A stretch of DNA of 64,000 nt from an uncultured Prevotellaceae bacterium. GTDB lineage: Bacteria; Bacteroidota; Bacteroidia; Bacteroidales; Bacteroidaceae. The stretch covers positions 35,998 to 99,997 of the forward strand of contig CACXMM010000004.1 in NCBI GenBank assembly GCA_902768785.1. The letters are read 5' to 3'. The translations under genes and the position numbers were made by a program. Positions 17,027-26,638 of this stretch are shown one piece after another. Under the pieces are notes generated by a model, which did not search any database, had not been told where the DNA came from, and was given only the letters and a program-made list of their open reading frames with translations. Each line of letters opens with the position of its first letter. The stretch's first letter is position 1.

Positions 17027-18448
17027 ATGAGAAACGGAAAAAGTTGTTTCGGAGTAATCATCGGTACACGAGCTTACTTCAATTCAGAGTTAGCGAGAGA
17101 TGTGCGCAAGCAGTTGTTAAAGACCATCACCGACGAGGGATACGAGTATGTGATCCTGCCGGAGGATGCCACCCCTACGGGCAGCAGTAGCATTGAAACC
17201 CGTGAGGACGGCCTGAAGGTGGCTCGTCAGTTCCGTGAGCATCGCGATGAGATCGACGGTATCATCGTGTCACTGCCGAACTTCGGCTTCGAGATCGGTA
17301 TCATCAATGCCATCAACGATGCGGAGCTGAATGTCCCCATTCTGGTGCAGGCTTGTGATGACGAGAACGACAAGGTGGATCTCGACAGCCGCCGTGATGC
17401 TTTCTGCGGGAAGATCTCGGTATGCAACAACCTCTATCAGTATGGTATCCCCTTCACCGATACCACCCTTCATACCTATTCTATCTATAGTGAGCTCCTG
17501 GCTAAGGATATCAATAAGTTTGCTGCTATCTGCCGGGTGGTGAACGGACTCCGTCACTGTCGTATCGGACAGATCGGTACTCGTCCGCTGGGCTTCAACA
17601 CCTGTCGTTCCAGTGAAAAACTGCTGCAGCGTAGTGGTATCACCGTAGTGCCTGCAGACCTCTCTGAGATTCTCTTTGCTGCTCAGAAGATCTCCGACGA
17701 TGATCCGAAGTTCAAGGCGATGTGTGAGCGTACCTGTAACTATGCCGAGGTACCTGAGAGCTACAAGGAGAAGCTGGGACTGCAGGCGAAGTTCAGTGTC
17801 GCCGTGGAAGACTGGATTGCTGCCAACGACGTACAGGCTGTGGCTATCCAGTGCTGGGACTCCTTGGAGCAGAACTATGGCTGTGCACCCTGTGTCACCA
17901 TGTCGATGCTGGGTGATAAACTGATCCCCGCTGCCTGCGAAACGGATATCGCCGGTGCTGTGTCGATGTACGCATTGACTCTTGCCTCTGGAAAGGCTTC
18001 AGCGCTGCTTGACTGGAACAACAATTTTGCTGAGGACCGTAACAAATGCGTCTGCACCCACTGCGGTAACTACCCGAAGTCGTTTGTACAGAACAATCTG
18101 AAGTTAGGTCCTTTGGGCGTATTGGGCAGGACTTTGGGTAAGATCAATACTTTCGGTGCTGTCTATGCGAAGGTCACTGCCGGTGACTTCACCTTCTTCC
18201 GCATCTCCACCGATGATCCGAAGGGATGCATCAAGTCATATCTCGGTAAGGGAACGATCACCGATGACCCATACGGCATGGATGGTTGCATCGCCGTGAC
18301 GAAGGTGGATAACCTGCAGAAGCTGATGAAGTATATCTGCAAGAACGGTTTCGAACACCATGTGGCCATGTGCCGCACCGATGTGGTGGAGATCCTCGAT
18401 GAGGCGATCAACACTTATTTAGGGTGGGAGAACTACACGCACAGCTAA
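17027..18448 (+). CDS. L-fucose/L-arabinose isomerase family protein
   Basis: From the ATG at 17027 the protein has 473 residues; the in-frame TTG at 16991 lies inside the promoter and is rejected. The fold signature is in the second half: AIQCWDSLEQNYGCAPCVTMSML, CETDIAGAVSMYAL with the metal-binding Glu and Asp, SALLDWNNNFAED, and CVCTHCGNYPKSF with a likely metal-binding His. The family interconverts aldoses and ketoses with Mn2+. Divergence from FucI and AraA and its location next to kinase and transketolase genes suggest a different sugar. Confidence 0.85.
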   Translation: MRNGKSCFGVIIGTRAYFNSELARDVRKQLLKTITDEGYEYVILPEDATPTGSSSIETREDGLKVARQFREHRDEIDGIIVSLPNFGFEIGIINAINDAELNVPILVQACDDENDKVDLDSRRDAFCGKISVCNNLYQYGIPFTDTTLHTYSIYSELLAKDINKFAAICRVVNGLRHCRIGQIGTRPLGFNTCRSSEKLLQRSGITVVPADLSEILFAAQKISDDDPKFKAMCERTCNYAEVPESYKEKLGLQAKFSVAVEDWIAANDVQAVAIQCWDSLEQNYGCAPCVTMSMLGDKLIPAACETDIAGAVSMYALTLASGKASALLDWNNNFAEDRNKCVCTHCGNYPKSFVQNNLKLGPLGVLGRTLGKINTFGAVYAKVTAGDFTFFRISTDDPKGCIKSYLGKGTITDDPYGMDGCIAVTKVDNLQKLMKYICKNGFEHHVAMCRTDVVEILDEAINTYLGWENYTHS

Positions 18449-18476
18449 TCTGTCGAGTCACTTCAAGAAAGAAATG

Positions 18477-18545
18477 TCGCCTTTGGCGAGGTGTTTTAGA
18501 AACAAATTATTCAAATTCGTTTCAAATATTTTTCGCCAAAGGCGA
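18477..18545. terminator. Inverted repeat with self-palindromic 13-bp arms after the isomerase gene
   Basis: TCGCCTTTGGCGA (18477-18489) and TCGCCAAAGGCGA (18533-18545) are exact reverse complements, and each arm is itself a small hairpin. The interior pairs further (GAAAC with GTTTC). It lies 28 bp after the isomerase stop and may end transcription or be the edge of the neighbouring repeat element. Confidence 0.55.
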
Positions 18546-18593
18546 TGTTTCCATTCTCCAATTGTTAATTTTTTGAATGATCTTGACGAATTA

Positions 18594-19074
18594 ACTTCAA
18601 TTAACGCGAAAAGCGGGCATTTTGGGAACCAGCCACCCTTTTGGTCGAAAAAACGCAATTCTCACGAGGTTTGGTAAGTTGTTGATAATGAGCTCATTGT
18701 GAAAATATGTCATTTCTGACTTGAGAAAACGGCGTTTTTATGCTCTAAAAACATAGGTTTTAGGGGTCAAAAACACCGTTTTTAGGTGGTGAAAACATCG
18801 TTTTTGCGAAGTAAAAACAACGTTTTTGCGTGAAGAAATGTCATCTACGGGTAGTTCCGAACGGCGTTTACACCTGTTCCGACGGCACCTATCACTCATT
18901 CCGCCGTCGTCTATAGGGGTAAGGTGACGGCGGAACGACCCTTAGATGACGTCGGAAAGGGTGTAAGTAAAGGCTGGGACGAATGCAAGTAACCTTTGAT
19001 TGGGTTTAAAGTAGGCTTTACTTGGGCTTAAAGTAACCTTTACTTTGAATGAAATTAACCTTTACTTGCTAAAC
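18594..19074 (+). repeat. Dispersed intergenic element, copy A: conserved flank plus 22-bp-step array
   Basis: The first 130 bp (to 18724) resemble 58224-58350 on the opposite strand. From 18725 the DNA is ordered in 22-bp steps of a 15-bp unit plus a 7-bp spacer. Units at 18725, 18747, 18769, 18791 and 18813 are AAAAACnnnGTTTTT palindromes. From 18855 units are TTCCGACGNC-like, then inverted (18921, 18943). From 18965 to 19053 they are AAGTAACCTTTACTT-like. The element occupies most of the gap between convergent genes (isomerase and lipoprotein). No credible gene was found in it. Confidence 0.9.
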
Positions 19075-19182
19075 ATCCAATTAGCGTATTTTTATAATCC
19101 TTAATTTTTGACGAATAATCTTGACAATATCATGCTATCCATACCCCCAAAGAATGCCAAGACAAATCGCCTGCTAACGAAA

Positions 19183-20124
19183 TCAGTTGGTTAATTTCAG
19201 TTTTTTGAAGAAATATCCTGGGGCATCGTATGCCATACCGAAATCAAGGATCATCATGCCATCCTTGAACCAGTAGGTGCATTGCCGGCCATTGAGGTTG
19301 ATCTTGGTTTTAACCGTACCGTCATATTTGTTGGTTTCAGTACTAATGCTCTCGTAGGAATAGGAACCAGAATCCATAAAGGGTATCTTTTCCTTATTGA
19401 GGATCTGATTGACAACCTGCATGGTATGGTCCGGATTGAAAAAGACTGTGACTTCACCGGGTTGTACGTCATACATACCCCCAAATGAGAAGTCAGCCCT
19501 TACCAGATGCCATACGCCTTCGAGGGTTTGTGGATTTTCCTCGTATCCCTTTGCTTTGAGCTGAGAGTCATTAAACAGCAAGAAATAGTCATAATGGATA
19601 TTACTGCTAATCTTTCCTGCTTTTTGCAGTATCTCGTACATGCGCTGCATGCCCTTTTTCTGTTGGTCGGTGAGATCGCCCTCAATAACCTTTCCATCTT
19701 CACTGACACGTCGGTTTACCCTAAGAACATACTTTGATCCATTTATGTCAGTAAAACAATACTCGAATGTCAGACCCGAAGTGAGCATACTGGAATAGCT
19801 AGAGCTAAGCTTAGCTTCAAACAGTAAGCTTTTTCCAGAATAGAACTGGATGAGATGTTGCGTTGGTAGGGGATATGCTTTCGAGTCAATCCGCTCCGTA
19901 TTATTTACCTTGAACTCTCCTGTCTCGGGATTCACGGCAAGAATGTTGTCGAGCGTCAGCACATAGTCACTGGGGGTGATGTTACCGTTCTGTGTTCCTT
20001 CTGGTATGATGACAGCATACAGAGTGTTGGGTGAGTTGACCGCAGGTGTCTCGTCATCGCTGGAGCAAGCCGTAGAAAGACTAACGGCCAGCATTGTCAT
20101 GATAAATCCTTTTATTAGTTTCAT
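19183..20124 (-). CDS. Predicted lipoprotein of unknown function
   Basis: Starting at MKLIKGFIMT (20124) the product has 313 residues and a lipobox LSTAC with Cys20, followed by SSDDETPA, typical of Bacteroidota lipoproteins. The middle part has a charged helical stretch (DLTDQQKKGMQRMYEILQKA) and the C-terminal 100 residues read like a beta-rich lipocalin-like domain (LEGVWHLVRADFSFGG, PGEVTVFFNPDHTMQVV). I do not recognise the family with confidence. It stands alone between the repeat element and the ftsZ terminator. Confidence 0.8.
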   Translation of the reverse strand: MKLIKGFIMTMLAVSLSTACSSDDETPAVNSPNTLYAVIIPEGTQNGNITPSDYVLTLDNILAVNPETGEFKVNNTERIDSKAYPLPTQHLIQFYSGKSLLFEAKLSSSYSSMLTSGLTFEYCFTDINGSKYVLRVNRRVSEDGKVIEGDLTDQQKKGMQRMYEILQKAGKISSNIHYDYFLLFNDSQLKAKGYEENPQTLEGVWHLVRADFSFGGMYDVQPGEVTVFFNPDHTMQVVNQILNKEKIPFMDSGSYSYESISTETNKYDGTVKTKINLNGRQCTYWFKDGMMILDFGMAYDAPGYFFKKLKLTN

Positions 20125-20229
20125 ATCTGATATGATAAATGTTCTACTAATAAAAACACGATTACTCAGAAAACTTGCATGCACGTTCCGTTATTTAATA
20201 GTATTTAACAAATTTAAAGCTGATAGACT

Positions 20230-20271
20230 AAAACAATAAAACCGCCCCTTTCTCTCACGAGGAAGGAGCGG
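20230..20271 (-). terminator. Rho-independent terminator after ftsZ
   Basis: On the minus strand CCGCTCCTT pairs with AAGGGGCGG (one G-T pair), followed by a TTTTATTGTTTT tract. It closes the dcw cluster. Confidence 0.85.
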
Positions 20272-20309
20272 CAAGGTATTATGTTCTTATTAAATAATGA
20301 GTAGTCGGG

Positions 20310-21632
20310 TTATGCAAAGCGGATGGTGCCCTGGATGGGCTCTTTCTTCTCATCATCGTTGGCGGTGATATTGCCAGCTGCTTTGTTACGGATCTCATCG
20401 AGTACCTGACGGGTACGCTTGTAGGTGGGTGTCTGCTCTACATCTGAGATCACATCGTCGTTATCGAGGTCTTCCTGCCGGAAGATGAAGATATGAGGAC
20501 GACGCTTGTACTGACTGGTGGAGCCATCCTTGCCATAATAGCGGTTACGACGGTCGAGACGCTCTGCTGCTTTCTCCTCCTCAGCGGCAATACGGTCGGC
20601 CTCCTCCTGGGTGCGTTTGCCGAAGTGACTGCTCATGCCATCGACATCCTCTATGCCGAAGCCAGTGGCGAGGATCGTCACCTTCACCTTATCACCTAAT
20701 TCCGGATCAGTAGCCAGTCCCCATTTGATCTCAAAGTCGTTACCGAACTTCGCCATGAAGTCGTTCACGTCGTTCATCTCCTCCATCATCAGTCCTGTCT
20801 TGCTCTGCTTATCGCTGCAGAAGGAGATGCTTAACAGGATCTTCTTCGAGTTGAACACATCGTTATCGTTGAGGAGGGGAGAGTTCAGCGCATCGTCGAT
20901 GGCCTTCTTCACACGTCCTTCACCCTCGCCGTAGCCCGTGGACATGATAGCCACGCCACCATCCTTCAAGACTGTCTTCACATCATTGAAGTCGAGGTTG
21001 ATCAATCCGTGTACGGTGATGATCTCGGCAATTGACTTTGCCGCCACGCTCAGCGTGTCGTCGGCCTTTCCGAAAGCATCGAGCACGGTAAGCTCGGGAT
21101 AGATCTCGCGCAGTCGTTCGTTGTTGATCACCAGCAGGGCATCCACATGCTTCGACATCTCTTCCACACCGTCCAAGGCCTGGTCGATTTTCTTCGGACC
21201 CTCAAAGCGGAAGGGGATGGTAACGATACCCACGGTGAGGATACCTAACTCCTTACTAACGCGAGCGATGACAGGAGCGGCTCCTGTTCCCGTTCCACCA
21301 CCCATACCGGCGGTGATGAAGGCCATCTTCGTACCGTCGGAGAGCATGTTGCGTACATCCTCGATGCTCTCCTCGGCAGCCTGACGGGCTTTCTCGGGTT
21401 TGTTGCCCGCACCCAGGCCCTCTTTTCCTAACTGAAGGTGTACAGGCACAGGACTGTCATTGAGTGCCTGGTTGTCGGTGTTACACAACACGAAGGTCAC
21501 ATCGTGGATGCCCTCGCGATACATGTGGTTTACGGCATTGCCACCACCGCCGCCGACACCGATCACCTTAATGATACTATTCTCTTTCTCCGGCTCACCG
21601 AAATCTAATATATTAAACTTGTTATCGTCCAT
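20310..21632 (-). CDS. ftsZ: Cell division GTPase FtsZ
   Basis: FtsZ polymerises into the division ring. The 440-residue protein has the GTP-binding loops GVGGGGGNAVNHM near residue 26 and GMGGGTGTGAAPVIA near 118, the NTDNQAL loop, and LDFNDVKTVL with the synergy-loop Asp. The linker after about residue 335 is charged (TQEEADRIAAEEEKAAERLDRRNRYYG), and the C-terminus ends in PIQGTIRFA. It is the last gene of the dcw cluster, 51 bp after ftsA. Confidence 0.98.
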   Translation of the reverse strand: MDDNKFNILDFGEPEKENSIIKVIGVGGGGGNAVNHMYREGIHDVTFVLCNTDNQALNDSPVPVHLQLGKEGLGAGNKPEKARQAAEESIEDVRNMLSDGTKMAFITAGMGGGTGTGAAPVIARVSKELGILTVGIVTIPFRFEGPKKIDQALDGVEEMSKHVDALLVINNERLREIYPELTVLDAFGKADDTLSVAAKSIAEIITVHGLINLDFNDVKTVLKDGGVAIMSTGYGEGEGRVKKAIDDALNSPLLNDNDVFNSKKILLSISFCSDKQSKTGLMMEEMNDVNDFMAKFGNDFEIKWGLATDPELGDKVKVTILATGFGIEDVDGMSSHFGKRTQEEADRIAAEEEKAAERLDRRNRYYGKDGSTSQYKRRPHIFIFRQEDLDNDDVISDVEQTPTYKRTRQVLDEIRNKAAGNITANDDEKKEPIQGTIRFA

Positions 21633-21683
21633 GATCTTGAATATTTAATGATGAATGATTGGATTGAATAGGACACGTGAGGG

Positions 21684-23150
21684 TTATTCCTCTTCCGGCT
21701 CTGCGATCAGACTCTTGAAGAAACTCTTCAGCTTGCTGCCCGTCTTCTTCAGGCTGCTGTTCTTTTTCTTCTCCTCCTCTTCGGCAAGTCGTTTGGCCTC
21801 TGCCTCTTCCTCGCGGGCTTTCTTGGCTGCAGCCTCTGCCTCTTCCTCCTGCTTGCGCTTCTCCTCTTCGACCTTCTGTTTCTCTGCCTCGGTCTGTACC
21901 ACTCCAGGACCTAACTCATTGGGCTTACGGGGTTCGCGATGGATGTCGGTGGTGACGGCAGGTTTCTTCTCTCCGAACAGATCGCCGTTGGTGTCAACCT
22001 CAGCACCAGCACAGTTCATATCGCCCTTGGCCAATAGTCCCAGTACTGTGTTCATCATACCGTTGCGTGCGGCGATGAGCGGATCTTTGGCACTGATGCT
22101 CTGGGTGACGAACTTCGCGATCCGTATCTTGTCGATATGGGTATGGTTGCGGAAAGCGGTCTCGATGTTCTTCATGTTCGAGCCGCCACCTGTGAGGATG
22201 ATACCACCCAGCAGACGGTCGGCATACTCGGAGGGTACCTGATACCATACGTTTTCAATGATTTCCTCCATGCGACCCTCCACGATGGAGATGAACTCAC
22301 GACTCTTCACCGAACGGTCGGCATCGATGCTTAGTGACATATTGTTGTCGATTTCCCCGTTGTCGGTCCAGGCACTGCCGTATTTGAGCTTCATCTGCTC
22401 GGCGGCACTCTCCTCCATCTGGAGTGAGGCGATATCCTTGGTGATATTGTTGCTGCCTAAGGGGATCACGGCTAAGTGGCGCAGGATGTTCTTGTAATAC
22501 ACGCTGACGGTGGTAGTGTCGGCACCCATGTCAACGAGTGCGCATCCGGAACGCTTCTCTGCATCGGTGAGTACGCTGTCGGCCAGTGCCAGAGGTGCCA
22601 GATACATCTCTGCGATGGGCACGCCTGCGAGGTCGAAGCATTTATTGAGATTGCGGTAGAACATCTTCCGCCAGAGGATGTTGAGGAAATTTCCTTCCAG
22701 ACGGGCACATTGGATACCCACGGGATCCATCTGGTACTGGTTGTCAACCTTGTATTCCTGGGTGGCTGCATCGAGGATCTCCTGATCCTGATAGCTCATG
22801 TTCCGGTTCGCATCCATGAGCTCGTTCACCATCTCCTGTGTGACGATGGTGTCGGCAGCCAGGTTTTTCACAATGACATTCTTCACGCTTCGTATAGACT
22901 GACCCCCGACACCCACATACACCTGAGAGATGCTTGTCTTGAGGGTGGTGGTGAGCCGTTTCACAATGTTCGAGATACACTGCGCTGTTTTGTCGATGTT
23001 GTAAATCACTCCCTTGCGGATAAAGGTGGAAGAGTCTTCTGTTACCACGGCGAGCACAGAGATACTGCCGTCAAGATTCTTCTTGCCCGCGATACCGGTC
23101 ATCTTGGATGAGCCGAGTTCGATTGCTACGATGAAATCCTTTGCTGCCAT
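21684..23150 (-). CDS. ftsA: Cell division protein FtsA
   Basis: Actin-like protein that tethers FtsZ to the membrane. AIELGSSKMTGIAG at the N-terminus is the phosphate-1 loop, CALVDMGADTTTVSVY the second phosphate loop, and GIILTGGGSNMKNIETAF the adenosine motif. At 488 residues it is longer than E. coli FtsA because of a Glu/Lys/Ala-rich coiled-coil segment (about 425-470). The end GSKLKSFFKSLIAEPEEE could be the amphipathic membrane anchor. Confidence 0.96.
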   Translation of the reverse strand: MAAKDFIVAIELGSSKMTGIAGKKNLDGSISVLAVVTEDSSTFIRKGVIYNIDKTAQCISNIVKRLTTTLKTSISQVYVGVGGQSIRSVKNVIVKNLAADTIVTQEMVNELMDANRNMSYQDQEILDAATQEYKVDNQYQMDPVGIQCARLEGNFLNILWRKMFYRNLNKCFDLAGVPIAEMYLAPLALADSVLTDAEKRSGCALVDMGADTTTVSVYYKNILRHLAVIPLGSNNITKDIASLQMEESAAEQMKLKYGSAWTDNGEIDNNMSLSIDADRSVKSREFISIVEGRMEEIIENVWYQVPSEYADRLLGGIILTGGGSNMKNIETAFRNHTHIDKIRIAKFVTQSISAKDPLIAARNGMMNTVLGLLAKGDMNCAGAEVDTNGDLFGEKKPAVTTDIHREPRKPNELGPGVVQTEAEKQKVEEEKRKQEEEAEAAAKKAREEEAEAKRLAEEEEKKKNSSLKKTGSKLKSFFKSLIAEPEEE

Positions 23151-23153
23151 ACG

Positions 23154-24062
23154 CTATACTGATTTTTTGTTATTGTCTTGTTTGATGGAATCCTTCTTCT
23201 CTGTCGTCACCGCCGTGGAATCTTTCTTCTCTTCGGTCTTGATGACGGGTGGGGTATAAACCGGCATGGCTTTGACCGTCTTCTTACAGATAATCTGGTT
23301 GTCAAACTCCACGCTGATATAATGGTATTTGTTCCAGCCTGCTGCGTTCAGACCATAACGGTAGAACTTATCCAGCCGTTCCAGTTTCTTCATGACGTAG
23401 TCGGTGATGAGCTGTTTGCGTTTGACCTCATCCTTCGACTGTGGCAGATAGCCGATGAAGATAACGTGTTCACCCACACGGGGCACCAGTTCCACGCCCA
23501 GGTCGGGAAGGATATTGATCTGCACAATCTGGTTCTTCCAGAACTCACTGTCCATCAGTACTTCCGTGAGACAAGCCAGATAATGGCGTGCGAAATCCTT
23601 ATTGATATACCCTGTGGCGATGATTAGGTCGCTGGTGTATTTGGAGTTCGGCATGATGCCTCCCTCGTCGTCGAGGTAGTAGTCATCCCCTTTCACACTC
23701 ATGATCCGCACAACAGGCAGTCGCTGGGTGACGTTGACGCAGACATGTCCGTTCTGTGTCTTGTAACACTGTACGGTATTGACGAAGGAACTGGTCTTTA
23801 GCACCTCCTCGATGTCGCGTGGGTTGATGGCCTGCATGTGCTTCTCCAACGGATAGAGTTTCTTCTTCTCTAAGATCTTTTTGATCTCTTTTGCACTGAG
23901 GAATCCGTTGGTGTTCTCGTCTGCGATGTTGATGCTGACCTTGGTGCACAGCTTGGCGGTCTCGTCCGGTTTGTTGAACGAGGTCATGGCGAGTCCCAGA
24001 TAGACGGCGAGCACGACATCCAGGGTCACGATGAGGGCCTTTTTCCAATTGATGTGCATCAT
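23154..24062 (-). CDS. ftsQ: Cell division protein FtsQ
   Basis: A bitopic membrane protein of the divisome. The 302-residue product has a short cytoplasmic start, one membrane helix (ALIVTLDVVLAVYLGLAM), and a periplasmic FtsQ/POTRA part beginning VSINIADENTNGFLSAKEIKKIL. The C-terminus is a Lys/Thr/Asp-rich low-complexity tail. Its place between murC and ftsA is the standard order, with a 3-bp gap to ftsA. Confidence 0.92.
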   Translation of the reverse strand: MMHINWKKALIVTLDVVLAVYLGLAMTSFNKPDETAKLCTKVSINIADENTNGFLSAKEIKKILEKKKLYPLEKHMQAINPRDIEEVLKTSSFVNTVQCYKTQNGHVCVNVTQRLPVVRIMSVKGDDYYLDDEGGIMPNSKYTSDLIIATGYINKDFARHYLACLTEVLMDSEFWKNQIVQINILPDLGVELVPRVGEHVIFIGYLPQSKDEVKRKQLITDYVMKKLERLDKFYRYGLNAAGWNKYHYISVEFDNQIICKKTVKAMPVYTPPVIKTEEKKDSTAVTTEKKDSIKQDNNKKSV

Positions 24063-24072
24063 ATCTTGTTAT

Positions 24073-25452
24073 TTAGTATTTCTGCGAGAGGATCTTTTCA
24101 ATCTGCTCCACCTGATTATCGAGATCACCGGCACCTAACACGATCAGTACTTCGAAGTCATGGGCCTTCACAAAGTCGAGCACTTCGTCTTTGTGGATCA
24201 TCACCTTCTCGACGCCTTCCTTCAGGTTATCGTAGATGAGCTGTGAGGTGACACCGGGGATGGGCTCTTCACGGGCAGGGTAGATCTCGGTAAGCACCAC
24301 CTCGTCGAGCTGACTCAGACTCTCTGCGAAATCCTTGTAGAAATCGCGGGTGCGGGTATAGAGGTGGGGCTGGAAGATGGCTGTGATCTTCTTGTCCTTA
24401 TACAGTTCACGGATACTCCGTGCGCTTTGGTAGATCTCCTTCGGATGGTGGGCATAGTCACTCAGGAAGACGATCTTGTCGTTTTTCAGCTTGAAGTCGA
24501 AGCGGCGGTCAACACCCCGGTAGGTTTTCATGCCATAACGCAACTCCTCGGCATTGCATCCGCTGAGCTGGGCCATGGCCATAGCGGCGATACCGTTCTC
24601 GATGTTGATCGGCACAGGCTGTCCTAATTCCACGCCAAGGATATTCTCGATGGGGGAGATGAAGTCGAAGGAGATCTCCCCGTTCTCGATTTGGATGTTC
24701 TCCGCATGGAAATCACCACTGTTCAGACCGTACTCATAGACTCGTACGCCCTCTTGTACATCCGCTTTCATCTCCAGGTCCTGATGGATGATGAGAGTAC
24801 CTCCGGGCTGGATGAGTGTGGTATAGTGGCGGAAGCTCTCCAGATAAGCCTCCTTTGTTCCATAGATATCGAGGTGGTCGGGATCGGTGCTGGTGATCAC
24901 AGTCATCCATGGCCGCAGCCAGTGGAAACTCCTGTCGAACTCATCTGCTTCGATCACCACATACTCGCTCTCCTTGCTGAGGATATAGTTGGTGCCGTAA
25001 TTCTTGGAGATACCTCCCAGGAAGGCGTTGCAGTCGATATGGCTCTGGTGCATGATATGGGCACACATGGTGGATGTGGTGGTCTTACCGTGGGTTCCTG
25101 CCACACAGAGTCCTTTGTTCGAACGGGTGAGCATGCCCAGCACTTGTGCCCGTTTCTCCACATTGAAGTTGTTCTCGCGGAAATACACCAGTTCCTGATG
25201 CTCCTGCGGGATGGCTGGTGTGTAGATCACCAAGGTGTGTGCCACGTTCCGGCAGGAGTGGGGAATCTCCTCCACGTTCTCCTCGTAATGTATCAGGGCA
25301 CCCTCTTTCTCCATCTGTTTTGTCAGGGGGGTAGGGGTTTTGTCGTAACCGGCCACCACCAGTCCTTCCTTCAGGAAATAGCGGGCAATGGCACTCATGC
25401 CGATGCCACCGATGCCTACGAAATATACTGCTTTAATTTCTTTCAGTTCCAT
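24073..25452 (-). CDS. murC: UDP-N-acetylmuramate--L-alanine ligase
   Basis: This enzyme adds the first amino acid, L-Ala, to UDP-MurNAc using ATP. The 459-residue protein has the N-terminal GIGGIGMSAIARYFL motif, the ATP loop GTHGKTTTSTM near residue 110, and the C-terminal FQPHLYTRTRDF segment typical of MurC. The spacing in the dcw cluster is 10 bp to ftsQ. Confidence 0.98.
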   Translation of the reverse strand: MELKEIKAVYFVGIGGIGMSAIARYFLKEGLVVAGYDKTPTPLTKQMEKEGALIHYEENVEEIPHSCRNVAHTLVIYTPAIPQEHQELVYFRENNFNVEKRAQVLGMLTRSNKGLCVAGTHGKTTTSTMCAHIMHQSHIDCNAFLGGISKNYGTNYILSKESEYVVIEADEFDRSFHWLRPWMTVITSTDPDHLDIYGTKEAYLESFRHYTTLIQPGGTLIIHQDLEMKADVQEGVRVYEYGLNSGDFHAENIQIENGEISFDFISPIENILGVELGQPVPINIENGIAAMAMAQLSGCNAEELRYGMKTYRGVDRRFDFKLKNDKIVFLSDYAHHPKEIYQSARSIRELYKDKKITAIFQPHLYTRTRDFYKDFAESLSQLDEVVLTEIYPAREEPIPGVTSQLIYDNLKEGVEKVMIHKDEVLDFVKAHDFEVLIVLGAGDLDNQVEQIEKILSQKY

Positions 25453-25498
25453 TTGATTCTTTCCTATCTAAAATCGCTGTCATGAGACGGCTTCTTAT

Positions 25499-26617
25499 CT
25501 ATGCTTTGTCATGCCAAGCCAGTTTCACCACTTCATCGGCGATGATATCTGCCGAGTCGGGTAGTGCCAGCTTCAGGATATTTGTTCGTAAAGATGCCAG
25601 TTTCTCCTTGTCGTTTACCGTTTGGATGGCTAAGGTGATGACTTTTTGCGGCGCCTCTGCATCCTTCACATACAGGGCGGCATCTTTCTCCACCAAGGCC
25701 ATGGCATTCTTTGTCTGATGGTCTTCTGCCACATTGGGTGAGGGGACGAGGATGACTGGTGTACCCAACAGACAGAATTCGGAGATGCTGCTGGCTCCTG
25801 CCCTGCTGATGACGAGGTCGGCGGCTTTGTATGCCGCTCCCATATCGCTGATGAAGTCGAGGACTTTCAGCATGGGCATGTCGGTGTGGCTCTTCATCTG
25901 CTCCAGGATTTGACCGTGGTAGTATTTGCCTGTCTGCCAGATCACTTGGATACCGCTGTTCTTGATCTCATCCAGGTGCTGTAGGACGCTCTCGTTCACG
26001 GTTCTCGCACCTAACGATCCACCAACGATGAGAATCGTTCTCTTGGAAGGATCCAGTCCGAAACTCTTCACGGCTTCTTCCTTACTGATCGTGGTCTCTA
26101 ACAGAGCCTGACGTACGGGGTTGCCGGTCATGATGATCTTCTCTGCAGGGAAGAAACGCTCCATGTGCTCATAGGCCACACAGATTTTCTCCGCTTTCTT
26201 GGCCAGTAGCTTATTGGTGACGCCAGCGTACGAGTTCTGCTCCTGTATGAGACAGGGGATACCCATGGCAGCACATTGGTTTAGAGTGGGACCACTGGCA
26301 TAGCCACCAACGCCCACGGCGGCCATCGGGCGGAAGTCGCGGATGATTTTCTTGGCCATGCGCTGACTCTTCCATATCTTATAGAGCACCTTGACGTTCT
26401 TCAGGAGGTTCTTGCGGTCGAAACCACAGATGGGGAGACCTTTGATCTCGTAACCGGCGGCGGGCACACGTTGCATCTCCATTCTGCCCTCAGCACCTAC
26501 GAAAAGGATCTTTGCATCGGGATGCTTGACCTTGATGGCGTTGGCAATCGATACTGCGGGGAAGATATGTCCTCCCGTGCCGCCTCCGCTGATGATAATC
26601 CTCAATTCTTTTTCCAT
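25499..26617 (-). CDS. murG: Lipid II synthase (GlcNAc transferase) MurG
   Basis: MurG transfers GlcNAc to lipid I on the inner face of the membrane. The 372-residue protein carries GGGTGGHIFPAVSIA near residue 10, PTLNQCAAMGIPCLIQEQNSYAG in the middle, the donor-site region VISRAGASSISEFCLLG and LVPSPNVAEDHQTKNA. Confidence 0.98.
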   Translation of the reverse strand: MEKELRIIISGGGTGGHIFPAVSIANAIKVKHPDAKILFVGAEGRMEMQRVPAAGYEIKGLPICGFDRKNLLKNVKVLYKIWKSQRMAKKIIRDFRPMAAVGVGGYASGPTLNQCAAMGIPCLIQEQNSYAGVTNKLLAKKAEKICVAYEHMERFFPAEKIIMTGNPVRQALLETTISKEEAVKSFGLDPSKRTILIVGGSLGARTVNESVLQHLDEIKNSGIQVIWQTGKYYHGQILEQMKSHTDMPMLKVLDFISDMGAAYKAADLVISRAGASSISEFCLLGTPVILVPSPNVAEDHQTKNAMALVEKDAALYVKDAEAPQKVITLAIQTVNDKEKLASLRTNILKLALPDSADIIADEVVKLAWHDKA

Positions 26618-26638
26618 TTCCTTACCATATTTACGACA

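Noticed and set aside
7973-18448. Firm assignment of the locus as a D-apiose pathway
   Set aside because: The enzyme families fit in part, but the isomerase family and the BKACE are not diagnostic, and no apiose-specific residue set can be checked here.
18474-18677. Short open frame in copy A ending in SKKRNSHEVW, similar to the minus-strand frame 58271-58534
   Set aside because: The shared peptide (LTSxNAKxGH...SKKRNS) follows from the shared DNA of the element; the upstream halves are unrelated and there is no start context. It is better treated as part of the repeat.
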